Source of the DNA: Bacteroidota bacterium | GTDB taxonomy: Bacteria > Bacteroidota > Bacteroidia > Palsa-965 | Direction: 5' to 3' | Length of the DNA stretch: 64,000 bases | NCBI GenBank assembly: GCA_016194975.1 | Contig: JACQAM010000003.1 | Span: 124,001-188,000, forward strand | Shown here: piece after piece, positions 52,658 through 61,037 of the stretch | How positions within the stretch are numbered: the stretch's first letter is position 1 | Layout: every line of letters starts with the position of its first letter | Made by a program: the position numbers and the translations under genes | Notes under the pieces: generated by a model | What the model was told of the DNA's origin: nothing | Database searches by the model: none | Seen by the model: the letters and a program-made list of their open reading frames with translations, nothing else

Positions 52658-54679
52658 ATGAGTTTCAGTAACTGGATATTCCTGGTGACCGTTCTTTTTC
52701 TCTTCCTCACGATCTTCGTGAACGAAGGATGGAAAGGGAGCATGGCTGCGCTTGGTGTATTGGTAAATGCAGGATTGAGTTCATTTATCGCTATTAAAGT
52801 TTTTTGCGGACAACCCTGCCAGGAAAATATTTATGGAGGATATATTTTCGGGAATATCCCCGTGAGAGTGGATGCGCTTGCCGCGTGGTTTATTTTACTG
52901 ACGAATTTCACTTTGCTTACCGGCATCCTGTACGGAAGGCGTTATATGAAACAGTATAAAGGACAGCGGGCCAATCTTTCTTTGCATTTCGTGAGCTATA
53001 TAGTGATCCATTTTTCTATGATCGGGATTTTCTGCGTTCAGAATTTTCTTGCTTTTCTCTGCGTGTGGGAAATGATGGCGATCTGCTCTTTCCTTCTGGT
53101 AATTTTTGAACACCACAAAATTGAAACGATAAAAGCGGGGATCAACTATCTCGTGCAGGCGCACATAGGAATTGTTTTCCTGATGATCGGTTTTATCTGG
53201 ATTCATTTTCATACCGGCTCTTATGATTTCAACGCGATCACACAGTACAGTTCTGCAGTGACACACGCTGTAAGTTTTGTTTTATTTTCCTGCTTTTTCA
53301 TTGGATTCGGGATCAAAGCCGGTTTTGTTCCGTTTCACACCTGGCTTCCGTATGCGCACCCTGCAGCACCGGCACACATTTCAGGAATAATGTCGGGTGT
53401 AATTATCAAACTCGGGATTTTCGGGATCCTGCGAATGCTGTTGCTGATAAAAGGAAATTATCTCGTGATGGGTTACACGGTGCTCATCATTTCAGTAATT
53501 TCAGGAGTGTATGGGGTGATGCTTGCGATTGTGCAGCACAACGTAAAAAAATTGCTGGCGTATCACAGCATCGAGAACATCGGCATTATCGGAATAGGAA
53601 TCGGGTTGGGTGCAATAGGAATTGGAATGCATAATTCTTATCTGGCATTTGCAGGTTTTGCGGGCGCGCTCCTGCACACACTGAATCATTCTCTTTTCAA
53701 ATCACTTTTGTTTTACTGCGCAGGAACGGTTTACCAGGCCACGCATACAATGGATATTGAACACCTCGGTGGATTGATCAGGAAAATGCCGCATACGGCT
53801 TTTCTTTTCTTAGTTGCTGCATTGGCCATCTGCGGCCTTCCCCCATTCAACGGATTTATTTCTGAATTTCTTATTTACTCAGGTTTATTCCACGCCATTC
53901 ATCTCGACAAACTTTCGCTGGCGATGAATATGATCGTTTCCATTTGCGGGCTCGTACTCATCGGCGGACTGGCGCTGCTCTGTTTCACAAAAGCATTCGG
54001 CGTTATTTTTCTCGGAACTGAACGCCATCCGCATCAAGCGCAGGTTCAAGAAGCTGAGTTTTCAAAACTTTTTCCGAAATATCTTGTTGCAGTTCTTATT
54101 ATTCTCATCGGGATAGTTCCACAATTTTTCGTTGGCGTTATTGAAAAACCACTTGCACTTTTTACAAGCGGGCTACCTGCTGATGCTTCCGTTTCTGCAT
54201 TTATTTCCACGCTGCAGAAGATCAGCATTTCGGTTGCAGGATTGATCCTTCTCTCTGCGCTCACCTTCTTAGTGCGAAAAAAAATAACAGCTTCGAAAAA
54301 TATTTCAAGCGCTCCTACGTGGGGTTGCGGATATGTTGCCCCGACACCGAAACTCCAGTACACCGCTAATTCTTTTGTTCGTTCCTACCGTAAGCTGGTA
54401 AAACCAGTTCTGATGATGAATAAAAAGGAAACTGAAATGAAGGGCATATTTCCGGAACCGGTTCACACCGTTACACATCCTTATGACCGGATGGAGGCTT
54501 TACTGATAGATACTCCGATCAGGTACCTGAAAGGTTTTATGAGAAGATTTCGTTTTTTACAGAATGGAAATCCTCAATTCTATATCCTTTATGGAGTAAT
54601 CTTCATTTTTATTGCAATTGTAATTCCATTGCTGCTGAATGTGGCTCATTACATAATTCAACTATTTAAACAGATTTAA
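52658..54679 (+). CDS. Hyf-like operon: HyfB-type proton-translocating subunit (copy 2)
   Basis: A 673-residue paralogue of copy 1 with the same motifs (VWEMMAICSFLLVIFEHHK, GFGIKAGFVPFHTWLPYAHP, LNHSLFKSLLFYC). The two share an unusual HyfB-type C-terminal extension (WGCGYVAQNRRMQYTGKSF and WGCGYVAPTPKLQYTANSF). The pair arose by tandem duplication and both keep the pump Lys and Glu, so both are predicted to be active. Adjacent to copy 1 and 2 nt before HyfC. Confidence 0.9.
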   Translation: MSFSNWIFLVTVLFLFLTIFVNEGWKGSMAALGVLVNAGLSSFIAIKVFCGQPCQENIYGGYIFGNIPVRVDALAAWFILLTNFTLLTGILYGRRYMKQYKGQRANLSLHFVSYIVIHFSMIGIFCVQNFLAFLCVWEMMAICSFLLVIFEHHKIETIKAGINYLVQAHIGIVFLMIGFIWIHFHTGSYDFNAITQYSSAVTHAVSFVLFSCFFIGFGIKAGFVPFHTWLPYAHPAAPAHISGIMSGVIIKLGIFGILRMLLLIKGNYLVMGYTVLIISVISGVYGVMLAIVQHNVKKLLAYHSIENIGIIGIGIGLGAIGIGMHNSYLAFAGFAGALLHTLNHSLFKSLLFYCAGTVYQATHTMDIEHLGGLIRKMPHTAFLFLVAALAICGLPPFNGFISEFLIYSGLFHAIHLDKLSLAMNMIVSICGLVLIGGLALLCFTKAFGVIFLGTERHPHQAQVQEAEFSKLFPKYLVAVLIILIGIVPQFFVGVIEKPLALFTSGLPADASVSAFISTLQKISISVAGLILLSALTFLVRKKITASKNISSAPTWGCGYVAPTPKLQYTANSFVRSYRKLVKPVLMMNKKETEMKGIFPEPVHTVTHPYDRMEALLIDTPIRYLKGFMRRFRFLQNGNPQFYILYGVIFIFIAIVIPLLLNVAHYIIQLFKQI

Positions 54680-54681
54680 CC

Positions 54682-55596
54682 ATGCCTGTCACGAGTTTGC
54701 TTCTGATCATCATTACCAGTTTGTTTTTTACGGGAATCATCATCCGCACAAAAAGTATTTTGTCGGGGCGCAAAGGTCCGGGAATTTTTCAGCCGCTGAA
54801 AGATATCTGGCGCCTGTTCAGGAAAGGCGCCGTGTACAGCAAGACAACCAGTTTTGTTTTTCAGGTTGCACCTTCTGTTTATTTTTCATCGGTGCTGGTA
54901 GCAGTGCTGTTCATTCCTTTCGGCGACCAGCGTGGATTGATTTCTTTCAACGGAGATTTTGTTTTTTTCGCTTACACACTGGCACTCGGAAAATTTTTCA
55001 TGATCATTTCTTCGCTCGACACCGGCAGCAGTTTTGAAGGAATGGGAGCGAGCCGTGAGGCGCTTTATTCCTTGCTGGTGGAACCCGCATTTTTTATTCT
55101 CATGGGATCATTTGCCTTGCTGACCGGGCACACTTCCTTTTTTGAAATTTTCAGCACTCTCCATTTTGGCTCCTACATTTCTTATGCTGTGGGAACGCTG
55201 GCTGCTTTTGTCATTGTCATCATCGCGATGGTAGAGAACAGCCGAATGCCGGTAGATGATCCGAAAACACACCTGGAATTAACGATGATCCACGAAGTGA
55301 TGATCCTTGATAACAGCGGATTCGATCTCGGACTGATTTTTTATACCACCAACCTGAAATTCGCCATGTACGGCGCCATCATCGCCAATTTTTTTCTTAC
55401 ACCCGGTCATGAATTGTATTATTCCATTCCCATTTTCATTGCCACGCAGGCGCTGTTCGCTATCGGGGTAGGGATCATCGAATCGTTCATGGCGCGTTTC
55501 AGGATGAACCACAACCCACAGTTCATTTTCACACTCACTTCCATTTCACTGCTCATTTTCCTGGGTGTATTACTGATGCTCGGGAAAATTATTTAA
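54682..55596 (+). CDS. Hyf-like operon: HyfC/NuoH-type membrane subunit
   Basis: A 304-residue polytopic protein of the respiratory complex I subunit 1 (NuoH/HyfC/HycD) family. It has GRKGPGIFQPLKDIWRLFRKG near the N-terminus, GASREALYSLLVEPAF, and ENSRMPVDDPKTHLELTMIHEVM, the conserved acidic loops near the quinone/electron-transfer cavity in complex I. It links the membrane arm to the peripheral arm. Intact. Confidence 0.92.
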   Translation: MPVTSLLLIIITSLFFTGIIIRTKSILSGRKGPGIFQPLKDIWRLFRKGAVYSKTTSFVFQVAPSVYFSSVLVAVLFIPFGDQRGLISFNGDFVFFAYTLALGKFFMIISSLDTGSSFEGMGASREALYSLLVEPAFFILMGSFALLTGHTSFFEIFSTLHFGSYISYAVGTLAAFVIVIIAMVENSRMPVDDPKTHLELTMIHEVMILDNSGFDLGLIFYTTNLKFAMYGAIIANFFLTPGHELYYSIPIFIATQALFAIGVGIIESFMARFRMNHNPQFIFTLTSISLLIFLGVLLMLGKII

Positions 55597-55608
55597 TACT
55601 TAAATGCA

Positions 55609-56238
55609 ATGACCAACATCCTGCTGATTACTTTCCTGATCACGCTCATCTATATCGGTGTGGCGAAGCGGCTCTATACGTACATTTCCATTCTTGCGAT
55701 ACAGGGGGTGTTGCTTTTCGGCGTGGCTTTTATTGAGCTGATAGAAATAAATACCATTAACCTTGTTTTTGTCCTGATGGAAACTATTGTATTTAAAGCT
55801 ATAGTTATTCCATTGTTCCTGAATTATATCATCAACAAGAACAATATCACCCGGGAGGCAGAACCTTTTCTTCCCAATTTTATTTCACTCGTCATCATCA
55901 CCATCATCATCCTCGGTTCATTCCTGCTGTCGAATACAATTCATGATCCTCATCTCCGGAAAATATTTTTCGTAGTGGCTTTGTCCGCGCTTTTTACCGG
56001 GCTTTTCATCATCACAACCAGAAGAAAGATCATCACACACGTCATGGGATTCCTGGTCATCGAGAATGGTGTATTTGTTCTTTCTCTTGCAGTAGGAAAT
56101 GAAATGCCAATGCTGGTGAATACCGGAATCCTGCTCGACATCTTTGTGGGGGTGCTCCTGCTCGGAATTTTTGTAAATAAGATCGGCGATGTTCTGAAAG
56201 AACAGGATGTAGAGCAACTCAGAAATTTAAAAGACTAA
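55609..56238 (+). CDS. Hyf-like operon: HyfE-type membrane subunit
   Basis: A 209-residue polytopic protein that is NuoK-like in part and typical of hydrogenase-4 HyfE (family length about 215). It has ELIEINTINLVFVLMETIVFKAIVIPLFLNY and VIENGVFVLSLAVGNEMPMLVNTGILLDI, with the membrane Glu pair seen in NuoK (ENGVF). It lies 12 nt after HyfC. Confidence 0.88.
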   Translation: MTNILLITFLITLIYIGVAKRLYTYISILAIQGVLLFGVAFIELIEINTINLVFVLMETIVFKAIVIPLFLNYIINKNNITREAEPFLPNFISLVIITIIILGSFLLSNTIHDPHLRKIFFVVALSALFTGLFIITTRRKIITHVMGFLVIENGVFVLSLAVGNEMPMLVNTGILLDIFVGVLLLGIFVNKIGDVLKEQDVEQLRNLKD

Positions 56239-56250
56239 TGAACTGAAATT

Positions 56251-57678
56251 ATGATTGGAATTTATCTTATTGGAGCATTTGTCATCGGCGTGTTATTATT
56301 CTACAACCGGAATAAAACCGTGAACTACCTGCTATCCGGAATTTTTTTATTGTTGCAATGGATCTTTACTATTTACGAATACAGGCACCTGAACATTGAA
56401 GATTCGGGATATTTTATGCCGGATTCGCTGGCCGTTATTTTCCTCGTCGTATTGAGTATTGTGTGCATTCCCGCTTTTTATCACAGTTATATTTATTTCA
56501 AACATAACCGCGACATTCCGCGTGAGCGCGGAATTTATCATGCGGCAACAGTGTTGCTCATTGCGTCGCTGAGTGCGGCTTATCTTGCCAGCCACATTGG
56601 TGTTACCTGGGTTTTTGTTGAGCTCACCACGCTGAGTGCTTCCGCTCTTATTTATCACAGGAGAAATGTGCGCACGCTGGAAGGCACCTGGAAATATATT
56701 TTTGTCTGCTCGATCAGCATTACACTTGTTTTCATCGGTATTCTTTTTCTGACGCTTGCTTTACAGGAAGCAGGATTGAAAAATCTTTCTTACCAGTCGC
56801 TGATCGAAAAAGCCCCGGTTCTAAATGTCTTCTGGTTAAAACTCGCTTTCCTTTTCATCTTCACCGGTTACACAGCGAAAGCCGGATTGGTTCCGATGTA
56901 CACAGCGGGCATTGATGCAAAAGACAAAGCGCCTTCGCCTGCAGGAGCGCTGATAGGAAGTGTACTCATGACTGTAGGATTTTTCGGCATCTTTCGTTTT
57001 TACGAAATCATCAGTCACACTTCCATCTACAGTTGGTCGAATAAAATTATTCTCATCTCCGGAGTTCTTTCTGTTTTTGTTGCGACGGTGTACATGCTCC
57101 GTGTAAAAAACATCAAACGCATGCTCGCGTACTCGGGCGTGTATCACATGGGATTGGTGGTGATCGGCCTGGCTGCAGGGGGAATAGGCCGTTATGCTGC
57201 GATCCTTCATCTTGTTCTTCACTCTTTCACCAAGCCGACTTTATTTTTTCAAACCGGTCAGATCTACCGGATTTATAAAAGCAAAAGCATTTACGACATT
57301 GGAAATTATTTCAAATACAATCTCACCGGTGCGCTGGTGTTGTTGTTTGCTTTTTTCATTGTCACCGCAATGCCTCCATCAGGAATGTTCGTAAGTGAAT
57401 TCCTCGTCTTCCGTTCTTTGTTCGAATCAGGAAACTGGTGGATACTCGCTTTTATCCTGCTTCTTCTTACACTGATCATCTGGTCGTTCGGAAAAAATAT
57501 TTTAAAAATACTTTTTATTCCTCCGGTTGGTTTTAATGACGAGAAAGTGGAAAAAATTCCTGCCGTTGAATCGTACAGCCATTTTATTTTACTCGCACTC
57601 GTGATCTATCTCGGGCTCCATCCCCCGGCGGAATTTGTACAACTTATCAATAGTGCAATCACCCATTTACCACATTGA
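56251..57678 (+). CDS. Hyf-like operon: HyfF/NuoN-type membrane subunit
   Basis: A 475-residue polytopic pump-type subunit. The Glu of TM5 (WVFVELTTLSASALIYH), the Lys of TM7 (FTGYTAKAGLVPMYTAG) and the Lys of TM8 (LHSFTKPTLFF) are present. HyfF-type position in the operon supports the call; NuoN cannot be excluded by eye. It overlaps or abuts HyfG. Confidence 0.87.
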   Translation: MIGIYLIGAFVIGVLLFYNRNKTVNYLLSGIFLLLQWIFTIYEYRHLNIEDSGYFMPDSLAVIFLVVLSIVCIPAFYHSYIYFKHNRDIPRERGIYHAATVLLIASLSAAYLASHIGVTWVFVELTTLSASALIYHRRNVRTLEGTWKYIFVCSISITLVFIGILFLTLALQEAGLKNLSYQSLIEKAPVLNVFWLKLAFLFIFTGYTAKAGLVPMYTAGIDAKDKAPSPAGALIGSVLMTVGFFGIFRFYEIISHTSIYSWSNKIILISGVLSVFVATVYMLRVKNIKRMLAYSGVYHMGLVVIGLAAGGIGRYAAILHLVLHSFTKPTLFFQTGQIYRIYKSKSIYDIGNYFKYNLTGALVLLFAFFIVTAMPPSGMFVSEFLVFRSLFESGNWWILAFILLLLTLIIWSFGKNILKILFIPPVGFNDEKVEKIPAVESYSHFILLALVIYLGLHPPAEFVQLINSAITHLPH

Positions 57679-57680
57679 AC

Positions 57681-59180
57681 ATGACAGAAGATACAAGCAT
57701 TAAAAACAATCAAACCATTGCTCTCGGTGAGATACCTGTGCTCGATTACGCACAATTTTCAGCACACAATATTTCTCTCCTTCAGCAGGAATACAATCAT
57801 TGTGTAAATTATTTTGCTTTCCCCGAAGGAAATAAACTCAAACTGATTTCCTGCATCGCGAATGACATGGAACATACCATTGCTGTTTTTTCCACCGTTG
57901 TACTTTCCGATTCCACATTGCCCTCACTTACAAAACATCATCTTGCTTTTCACTCATTCGAGAGAGAGATCCACGAAAACTATGGCATCAATTACAGCGA
58001 TCATCCCTGGCTGAAACCGCTGCGTTTTCCATTTGACCGCGCTGATAAAAATTCCCGGATTGATAATTATCCGTTCTATTCGATAGACAGCGAAGAACTG
58101 CATGAAGTAGGAGTTGGCCCAATTCACGCCGGAATAATTGAACCCGGGCATTTTCGTTTCACCTGCAATGGAGAACAGATCCTCCACCTGGAAATTCAAC
58201 TCGGATACCAGCATCGTGGAATTGAAAAATTATTTCTGAAAAAGAAAAAACTCTTGCAACGAACGACCCTTGCAGAAAATATTGCCGGCGATACCGTGGC
58301 TGGACACACTACTGCATTTGTAAATCTCCGGGAAAGTTTGTGCGGCTACCGTGCAGAAGAAGATCTTCAATTCGTGCGCACGCTGGCGCTGGAACTGGAA
58401 CGCATTGCTATCCACACCGGCGACCTGAGCGCGATTTGCACAGACATCGCTTACCAGCTTGGCAGTTCAGTTTTCGGAAGATTGCGAACGCCGGTTATTA
58501 ATTTTTTACAGTTGTGGTGCGGGAACCGGTTATCGAAAGGACTGATACGTGCGGGAAAAAATAATTTCCCATTCACAAAAGAAAACGGGGAACAACTGAA
58601 AAATCTTTTTGAAGAATTTGAGCCCGATTTCAATGAAATGTATCGTGAATTCAAAACATTGCCGAGTGTCTTATCGCGATTGGAAAAGACAGGAATGGTA
58701 AGTAATGAGCAGGCCCTTGCTACAGGAACAGTTGGCATGTCGGCAAGAATGTCGGGGATTGTACGTGATATACGCAGCACGCATCCGCACGACCTGTATC
58801 CGCAATTGAATCACGATCCCGCAATAAAAAATCACGGCGATGTTTACTCGCGCACACAGATACGCAGGGAAGAAATATTACAATCGATCGGTTACATAAA
58901 AGAAATGCTGAAAAATATTCCTACAGAAAATAAAAGCCGGCAGGAATTAAAATCACCTTCGCCATCTTCTTTCTCGCTTTCACTTGTCGAAGGATGGAGA
59001 GGTGAAATTTGCCATTGCGCCATCACCGATGAAAAAGGAGAATTACTGCATTATAAAATAAAAGATCCATCGCAGCATAACTGGCTTGCCTTGGCTTTAG
59101 CCGTTCGCAATAATGAGATCTCTGATTTTCCCATTTGCAATAAAAGTTTTGACCTGAGTTATTGCGGCCATGATCTTTAA
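57681..59180 (+). CDS. Hyf-like operon: HyfG-type large subunit lacking [NiFe] ligands
   Basis: A 499-residue fusion of a NuoC-like N-terminal domain and a NuoD/hydrogenase-large-subunit-like domain (GPIHAGIIEPGHFRF, LGYQHRGIEKLF). In [NiFe] hydrogenases the first ligand pair is RICGIC; here the aligned sequence is NIAGDT, so both Cys are Ala and Thr. The C-terminal DPCxxC is replaced by FDLSYCGHDL, also without the pair. The protein is therefore not a hydrogenase. ATG 57681 is used; a TTG at 57675 overlaps the HyfF stop. Confidence 0.9.
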   Translation: MTEDTSIKNNQTIALGEIPVLDYAQFSAHNISLLQQEYNHCVNYFAFPEGNKLKLISCIANDMEHTIAVFSTVVLSDSTLPSLTKHHLAFHSFEREIHENYGINYSDHPWLKPLRFPFDRADKNSRIDNYPFYSIDSEELHEVGVGPIHAGIIEPGHFRFTCNGEQILHLEIQLGYQHRGIEKLFLKKKKLLQRTTLAENIAGDTVAGHTTAFVNLRESLCGYRAEEDLQFVRTLALELERIAIHTGDLSAICTDIAYQLGSSVFGRLRTPVINFLQLWCGNRLSKGLIRAGKNNFPFTKENGEQLKNLFEEFEPDFNEMYREFKTLPSVLSRLEKTGMVSNEQALATGTVGMSARMSGIVRDIRSTHPHDLYPQLNHDPAIKNHGDVYSRTQIRREEILQSIGYIKEMLKNIPTENKSRQELKSPSPSSFSLSLVEGWRGEICHCAITDEKGELLHYKIKDPSQHNWLALALAVRNNEISDFPICNKSFDLSYCGHDL

Positions 59181-59191
59181 AAAAGAAAAAA

Positions 59192-59944
59192 ATGTTTGGA
59201 AATTTTAAAATACTGATCCACCAGGGAAAGCAATACATTCCCGATGTAACAAAAGCAGAAGTGCCCGGAATTTTCAGGGGAAGGCCACAAATCTCCAATG
59301 AAAAAACCGATACTACAGCTCTCGCAGAAATTTGTCCTACTGAAGCTATTTCACTTAATCCTGTGAGCATTGATCTCGGAAAATGTACTTTCTGCGGAGA
59401 ATGTGCGATCGCTTTCCCCGACAAAATAAAATTCACGAAAGATTACAAACTATCCACGAATGATCGTGAACGATTAATTGTAAAAGAAGGAGACGATAAA
59501 TTAATTACGCTAAATCGGGAAATTGTGCGGAAAGAGATCTCAGAATATTTCAGTGGTTCATTGAAACTGCGGCAGGTTTCTGCAGGAGGGGATAATAGCT
59601 GTGAACTGGAATTGAATGCATGCGGCAATGTGAATTTTGATATGGGAAGATTCGGAATTGAATTTGTTGCTTCACCGCGTCATGCCGATGGTATTGTGAT
59701 CACCGGGCCCATCACTGAAAATATGGCGGCTCCGTTACAGAATTGTTATGACGCAATTCCTGAACCTAAAATCATAATTCTTGCGGGAACAGATGCTATC
59801 AGTGGCGGAATTTTCATTGACAGTCCTGCGTTGAACAGGAGTTTCCTCGATAACTATAAAATCGATCTGTATGTGCCTGGAAATCCTGTTCATCCTCTTA
59901 CTTTCATCAATGGAGTTTTGGAATTGATAAAAAGAAGAAAGTGA
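59192..59944 (+). CDS. Hyf-like operon: ferredoxin/NuoB-type small subunit fusion with reduced clusters
   Basis: A 250-residue fusion of a ferredoxin-like N-terminal domain and a NuoB/HyfI-like C-terminal domain (FGIEFVASPRHADGIVITGPITENM, EPKIIILAGTDAISGGIF, YVPGNPVHP). The ferredoxin part keeps C48, C65, C68, C71, which together fit one [4Fe-4S] cluster. Of the four N2-type ligands, aligned positions are D134, C137, D201 and N231, so three of four Cys are lost. Extra cysteines C144 and C185 exist. It ends the operon 7 bp before the convergent regulator gene. Confidence 0.88.
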   Translation: MFGNFKILIHQGKQYIPDVTKAEVPGIFRGRPQISNEKTDTTALAEICPTEAISLNPVSIDLGKCTFCGECAIAFPDKIKFTKDYKLSTNDRERLIVKEGDDKLITLNREIVRKEISEYFSGSLKLRQVSAGGDNSCELELNACGNVNFDMGRFGIEFVASPRHADGIVITGPITENMAAPLQNCYDAIPEPKIIILAGTDAISGGIFIDSPALNRSFLDNYKIDLYVPGNPVHPLTFINGVLELIKRRK

Positions 59945-59951
59945 AATAAAA

Positions 59952-60596
59952 TTATGAATCGTACTCAGTATTTTCAATATCATTGGTCTTGTCAACGATC
60001 TTGCGCACGACTTTATCAAAATCTTTTAGGGCTACTTTCAGGTTACTGAATACTTTTTCATTCTTCGGATTTTTCTGGTTCCCGAAGTCAATGAGTTCGA
60101 TGAGCCCGAGAATGCTCGCAAGCGGGCTGCGCACCTGGTGCGACTGAAGGAAAGCGATCTCATTCAGTTTTTCATGCTGCACTTTTATTTTCCTGTCGGC
60201 ATTTTTCTTTTCAATCTCTTCTTCATGTTCTTTTATTGCTCTTTCGATCTTTGGCCCGAGTGTGAAAATTTTATCCTTTAATGCATAATCAGTAACACCG
60301 GACTTGATCAGTTCCACTGCCTTTTCTTCACCGATGGTTGCAGAAACAATGATGAAAGGAATACCTGGTAATTTTTTCTGCTGAATGCGGAAAGCTTCAA
60401 GGCCATTAAGCGATGGCAGGTGATAATCGGCAAGAACAAGATCCGGCTTGAATTCGGGCAGCGCTCTTTCATATTCCTTTCTTGTGGTAACGTGCATCCA
60501 ATCGAAATTGAATCCGGCTTTTTCAAGATGGCGTTTCAGCAATTCAGCGTCAGTAGGATTATCCTCGACAGCAAGTATTTTTATTTTTTCTTTCAT
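59952..60596 (-). CDS. Response regulator with C-terminal DHp domain, no ATPase
   Basis: A 214-residue protein with a receiver domain (about 6-125, phosphoacceptor D57 in LVLADYHLP) joined by a coiled coil to a DHp-like helical pair with H-box FLQSHQVRSPLASILGL (H153). No HATPase_c follows. A similar isolated DHp occurs in 27030-27674. It lies 6 nt after the Rcp1-type regulator gene in the same operon, so a phosphorelay among the three proteins is plausible. Confidence 0.85.
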   Translation of the reverse strand: MKEKIKILAVEDNPTDAELLKRHLEKAGFNFDWMHVTTRKEYERALPEFKPDLVLADYHLPSLNGLEAFRIQQKKLPGIPFIIVSATIGEEKAVELIKSGVTDYALKDKIFTLGPKIERAIKEHEEEIEKKNADRKIKVQHEKLNEIAFLQSHQVRSPLASILGLIELIDFGNQKNPKNEKVFSNLKVALKDFDKVVRKIVDKTNDIENTEYDS

Positions 60597-60602
60597 AGCG
60601 AT

Positions 60603-61037
60603 TCAATTTGGCGGTTGATTGATGAGCGTCCAGTATAATCCTAATTCACTTACTGCTTTTACGAACTGATCGAATTGCACGGGCTTCACCACGTAGCTGT
60701 TCACTCCCAGTTCGTAGCATACGCGGATATCGGGATCTTCGCGCGAAGAAGTGAGTACCACGACAGGAATTTTTTTTGTGCGCTCATTACTTTTCATTTT
60801 CTTCAACACTTCTATTCCATTCACTTTCGGCATTTTCAGGTCAAGTAAAATAACTTTTGGCGTTGCATCATTTTTAGCCGGTGAATTTTCATTCCCGAAA
60901 AAATAATTGAGCGCTTCCTCTCCGTCTTTCAGGTGAATGATCCGGTTGATGAGATTATTTTTTTTCAACGCTCGAAGGATCAGTTCGGCGTCACTCTTGT
61001 TGTCTTCGATGAGAATTATTTCAATATTCTGTTGCAT
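60603..61037 (-). CDS. Response regulator, Rcp1-like single-domain type
   Basis: A 144-residue single receiver domain. The Met at 61035-61037 precedes [23 protein letters not shown]; the open frame upstream to 61217 overlaps the kinase gene and is not used. The acceptor Asp is in [14 protein letters not shown] and the Thr/Lys are in [13 protein letters not shown] and SYVVKPV. It overlaps the kinase stop by 17 nt, so coupling is strong. There is no DNA-binding output domain, as in Rcp1 proteins. Confidence 0.92.
   Translation of the reverse strand: MQQNIEIILIEDNKSDAELILRALKKNNLINRIIHLKDGEEALNYFFGNENSPAKNDATPKVILLDLKMPKVNGIEVLKKMKSNERTKKIPVVVLTSSREDPDIRVCYELGVNSYVVKPVQFDQFVKAVSELGLYWTLINQPPN

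Noticed and set aside
57681-59944. Reading the operon as a functional [NiFe] hydrogenase
   Set aside because: Both CxxC ligand pairs are missing in the large subunit and three N2 cysteines are missing in the small one.
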